Source of the DNA: an uncultured Anaerolineaceae bacterium
GTDB taxonomy: Bacteria > Chloroflexota > Anaerolineae > Promineifilales > Promineifilaceae
Direction of reading: 5' to 3'
DNA: 5,565 nt
Assembly: GCA_937967805.1 (NCBI GenBank)
Contig: CALBTC010000361.1
Span: 1-5,565 of the forward strand
Under the pieces are notes generated by a model. That model saw only the letters and a program-made list of their open reading frames with translations. It ran no database searches and was not told where the DNA came from. Made by a program: the position numbers and the translations under genes. Each line of letters starts with the position of its first letter. Positions within the stretch are counted from its first letter, which is position 1. Shown here in pieces: positions 4,432 to 5,565 of this stretch.

Positions 4432-5565
4432 CTAATTCTCCACACTCTCCAGCCACAGCGCCTCGTTGCGCTGCCGCGTGGCCGAATCTACCGGCTGATA
4501 GCCCACCAGCTCCGGAGCCACGTCTGTATCCGGCAGCAGCGCCTGACCGACAAAGGCGGCCAACGGCAAATTGTCGCGCAGGGTAGTGTCGCGGGTGACC
4601 AGAACCAGCGTCAATTTCAATGGATAGGCATCATCGTCCGTTGTGCGGCCGTCGAGCTGCACGGCCGTTGCCTCATCCGCGTTTTCCAGCAAAGCGTCAA
4701 TCGGTGCAAACCCGATTGCCCCAGCCTCGCTGCTGACACCGTTCCAAATCACATCAAACCCGGTGTTAAACTGGAAAACGTTGGCAGCGCCAGACAAAGC
4801 GGCCGCATCTTCACCCAGCAGCTCATTGACCAACACCTCATAAACGGCCGTGCCCGTCGCCGGTAGAGCGCGTAAAATCGGCGTATCCGGCCATGCCGGG
4901 TTCACGTCGGCCCATGTTTGGGCAGTGGTGAGGGCGGCAATTGCTTCAGCCGTGGTCATGCTGCGCGCCCAGTCGTTTTCCTGGTTGATAGCCACAACCA
5001 GCGGCACCTGGGCTACGGTAAATTCGACCAGGCCTTCAGGACATTGCTGACGAGCGGCAGCGGCCAGCGCGGGTGAACCGCTAATCAGATCGGCCGTTCC
5101 GTCGCACAGCGCCGAAACAGCGGCGGCTTCATCCATCTCTCTATCATTCGCTTCGATAGACAGTCCGTTCAGGCTAACCTGATCAACCAGCACCTCCACC
5201 TGACCCGACCCCACGTCTGAGAAAAGTAGATTGATCTCTGTGATGGCGGGAACGGCCGTGTTGAAGGAGAAAGATACCCCCACTTTGTTCAGGCTGGACA
5301 CATCAGAGATACCGACACTGCTTTGGCCGCTGGGTCTTGACCAAATCAAACTGTGTCTGACATCGCTGCGCGAACTGCTTTCCAACGTCCAGCCGGTCGC
5401 CGCCAGCTCTCCTGCCGCCAGCTCTTCATACAGTTGAGCAATGGCGTCACGGTCGCTGTCCACGGGTAGCTCAAAATTTTGGTCTAAAAAGAATTGGCTG
5501 AGCTGGGCGTCGGTGGGCAACGGAATTTGGGGAAAGGCCGTCCACGGTTCGCCAGACAGCTGGAA
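4432..5565 (-). CDS. PstS-like solute-binding protein with N-terminal extra domain, 5' end outside window
   Basis: The frame is open to the right edge (377 residues visible, beginning FQLSGEPWTAFPQIPLPTDA), so the true start and any signal peptide lie beyond 5565; the TTG at 5520-5518 reads better as an internal Leu. Visible residues about 12-105 resemble a small domain recurring in bacterial lipoproteins: PLPTDA, then an LYEEL helix, then ATGWTLE, then strands. Residues about 110-377 match PBP2-type phosphate/molybdate binding proteins: CDGTADLISGSP (154-165), FTVAQVPLVVAINQEN (182-197), TWADVNPAWPDTPI (217-230), GAIGFAPI (282-289) and a C-terminal YPLKLTLVLVTR, then VGYQPVD. Two cysteines (154, 175) may form a disulphide, as in many PstS-like proteins of this type. 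The first PBP lobe seems short and lacks an obvious GSST ligand loop, so phosphate binding is uncertain and a sensing role is possible. No transporter gene is visible downstream. Confidence 0.8.
   Translation of the reverse strand, partial: FQLSGEPWTAFPQIPLPTDAQLSQFFLDQNFELPVDSDRDAIAQLYEELAAGELAATGWTLESSSRSDVRHSLIWSRPSGQSSVGISDVSSLNKVGVSFSFNTAVPAITEINLLFSDVGSGQVEVLVDQVSLNGLSIEANDREMDEAAAVSALCDGTADLISGSPALAAAARQQCPEGLVEFTVAQVPLVVAINQENDWARSMTTAEAIAALTTAQTWADVNPAWPDTPILRALPATGTAVYEVLVNELLGEDAAALSGAANVFQFNTGFDVIWNGVSSEAGAIGFAPIDALLENADEATAVQLDGRTTDDDAYPLKLTLVLVTRDTTLRDNLPLAAFVGQALLPDTDVAPELVGYQPVDSATRQRNEALWLESVEN

Larger units (their letters stand above)
122..5259. repeat. Highly iterated palindromic octamer ACGGCCGT (12 exact copies)
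   Basis: Exact copies start at 122, 182, 791, 1095, 1230, 2957, 3416, 4139, 4282, 4661, 4844 and 5252. Random expectation for one octamer in 5.6 kb is about 0.1. Each copy has a flanking A on the left or T on the right, so AACGGCCGT is present on at least one strand every time; 121-130 and 181-190 are full AACGGCCGTT decamers. One-base variants are TCGGCCGT at 2474 and 5090 and GCGGCCGT at 4645; two-base variants are TCGGCCGC at 3155 and GCGGCCGC at 4799. All exact copies lie inside genes, read as Thr-Ala-Val (8) or Asn-Gly-Arg (4), never in the third frame. Unrelated proteins share the word, so it acts at DNA level. It resembles HIP1 (GCGATCGC) of cyanobacteria in behaviour, not in sequence. 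Confidence 0.9.

Noticed and set aside
4799..4806. GCGGCCGC (a NotI recognition sequence) as a cloning scar
   Set aside because: It is in frame within the binding-protein gene, with no vector-like flanks, and is explained by the general richness in CGGCCG words.
4273..4866. Plus-strand open frame of 197 codons
   Set aside because: It runs antisense across the GTPase start, the intergenic region and the binding-protein gene; the product is Arg/Gln-rich with no domain pattern, while the minus frame matches known families.
122..5259. The ACGGCCGT copies as operators of one regulon
   Set aside because: All exact copies are inside coding regions at scattered positions and none lies in the intergenic spacers, so a promoter-linked regulatory role is unlikely.
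5518..5520. TTG as the start codon of the solute-binding protein
   Set aside because: The same frame stays open to the window edge and the upstream residues continue the PLPTDA-type domain, so the codon is more likely an internal leucine.

Overview
The window reads almost entirely on the minus strand: six protein genes, all leftward, two of them cut by the window edges. No rRNA, tRNA, CRISPR array, transposase or integrase is visible. The flanking genes (an S41-type protease lipoprotein and a PstS-like binding protein), their low-complexity Thr/Ala/Pro linkers and a very frequent palindromic octamer suggest a free-living bacterium, most plausibly a Chloroflexota (Anaerolineae-like) genome. 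That taxonomic call is inference from protein style; no marker gene is present.

Layout, following transcription from right to left. (1) >5565-4432: a periplasmic or surface solute-binding protein, start outside the window. (2) 4335-1384: a compact four-gene cluster with gaps of 6, 4 and 44 bases. It encodes a 436-aa GTPase resembling the Toc34/AIG1 (paraseptin) branch, a 184-aa protein with one membrane segment and a beta-rich domain, a 232-aa mostly helical protein I do not recognise, and a 110-aa Ig-like beta-sandwich protein without a signal peptide. (3) 1306-<1: a lipoprotein with a Ser/Thr/Ala/Pro linker, a possible Mog1/PsbP-like domain, a PDZ domain and the beginning of an S41 peptidase domain, cut before its catalytic residues.

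The four-gene cluster is the unusual part. Its sampled GC (about 40-50% per 60-base line) is lower than that of the flanking genes (about 58-68%), and its proteins are not housekeeping types. A GTP-driven switch with a probable membrane-binding amphipathic tail, a co-transcribed membrane protein and two orphan soluble proteins look like a membrane-associated GTPase module. A role in defence, stress response or membrane remodelling is a hypothesis only.

The whole window, except a stretch covering the last two cluster genes, is studded with the palindrome ACGGCCGT: 12 exact copies in 5.6 kb against about 0.1 expected in random sequence. Every copy extends to AACGGCCGT on at least one strand. 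This recalls the HIP1 word of cyanobacteria and is the strongest signal not explained by the genes.
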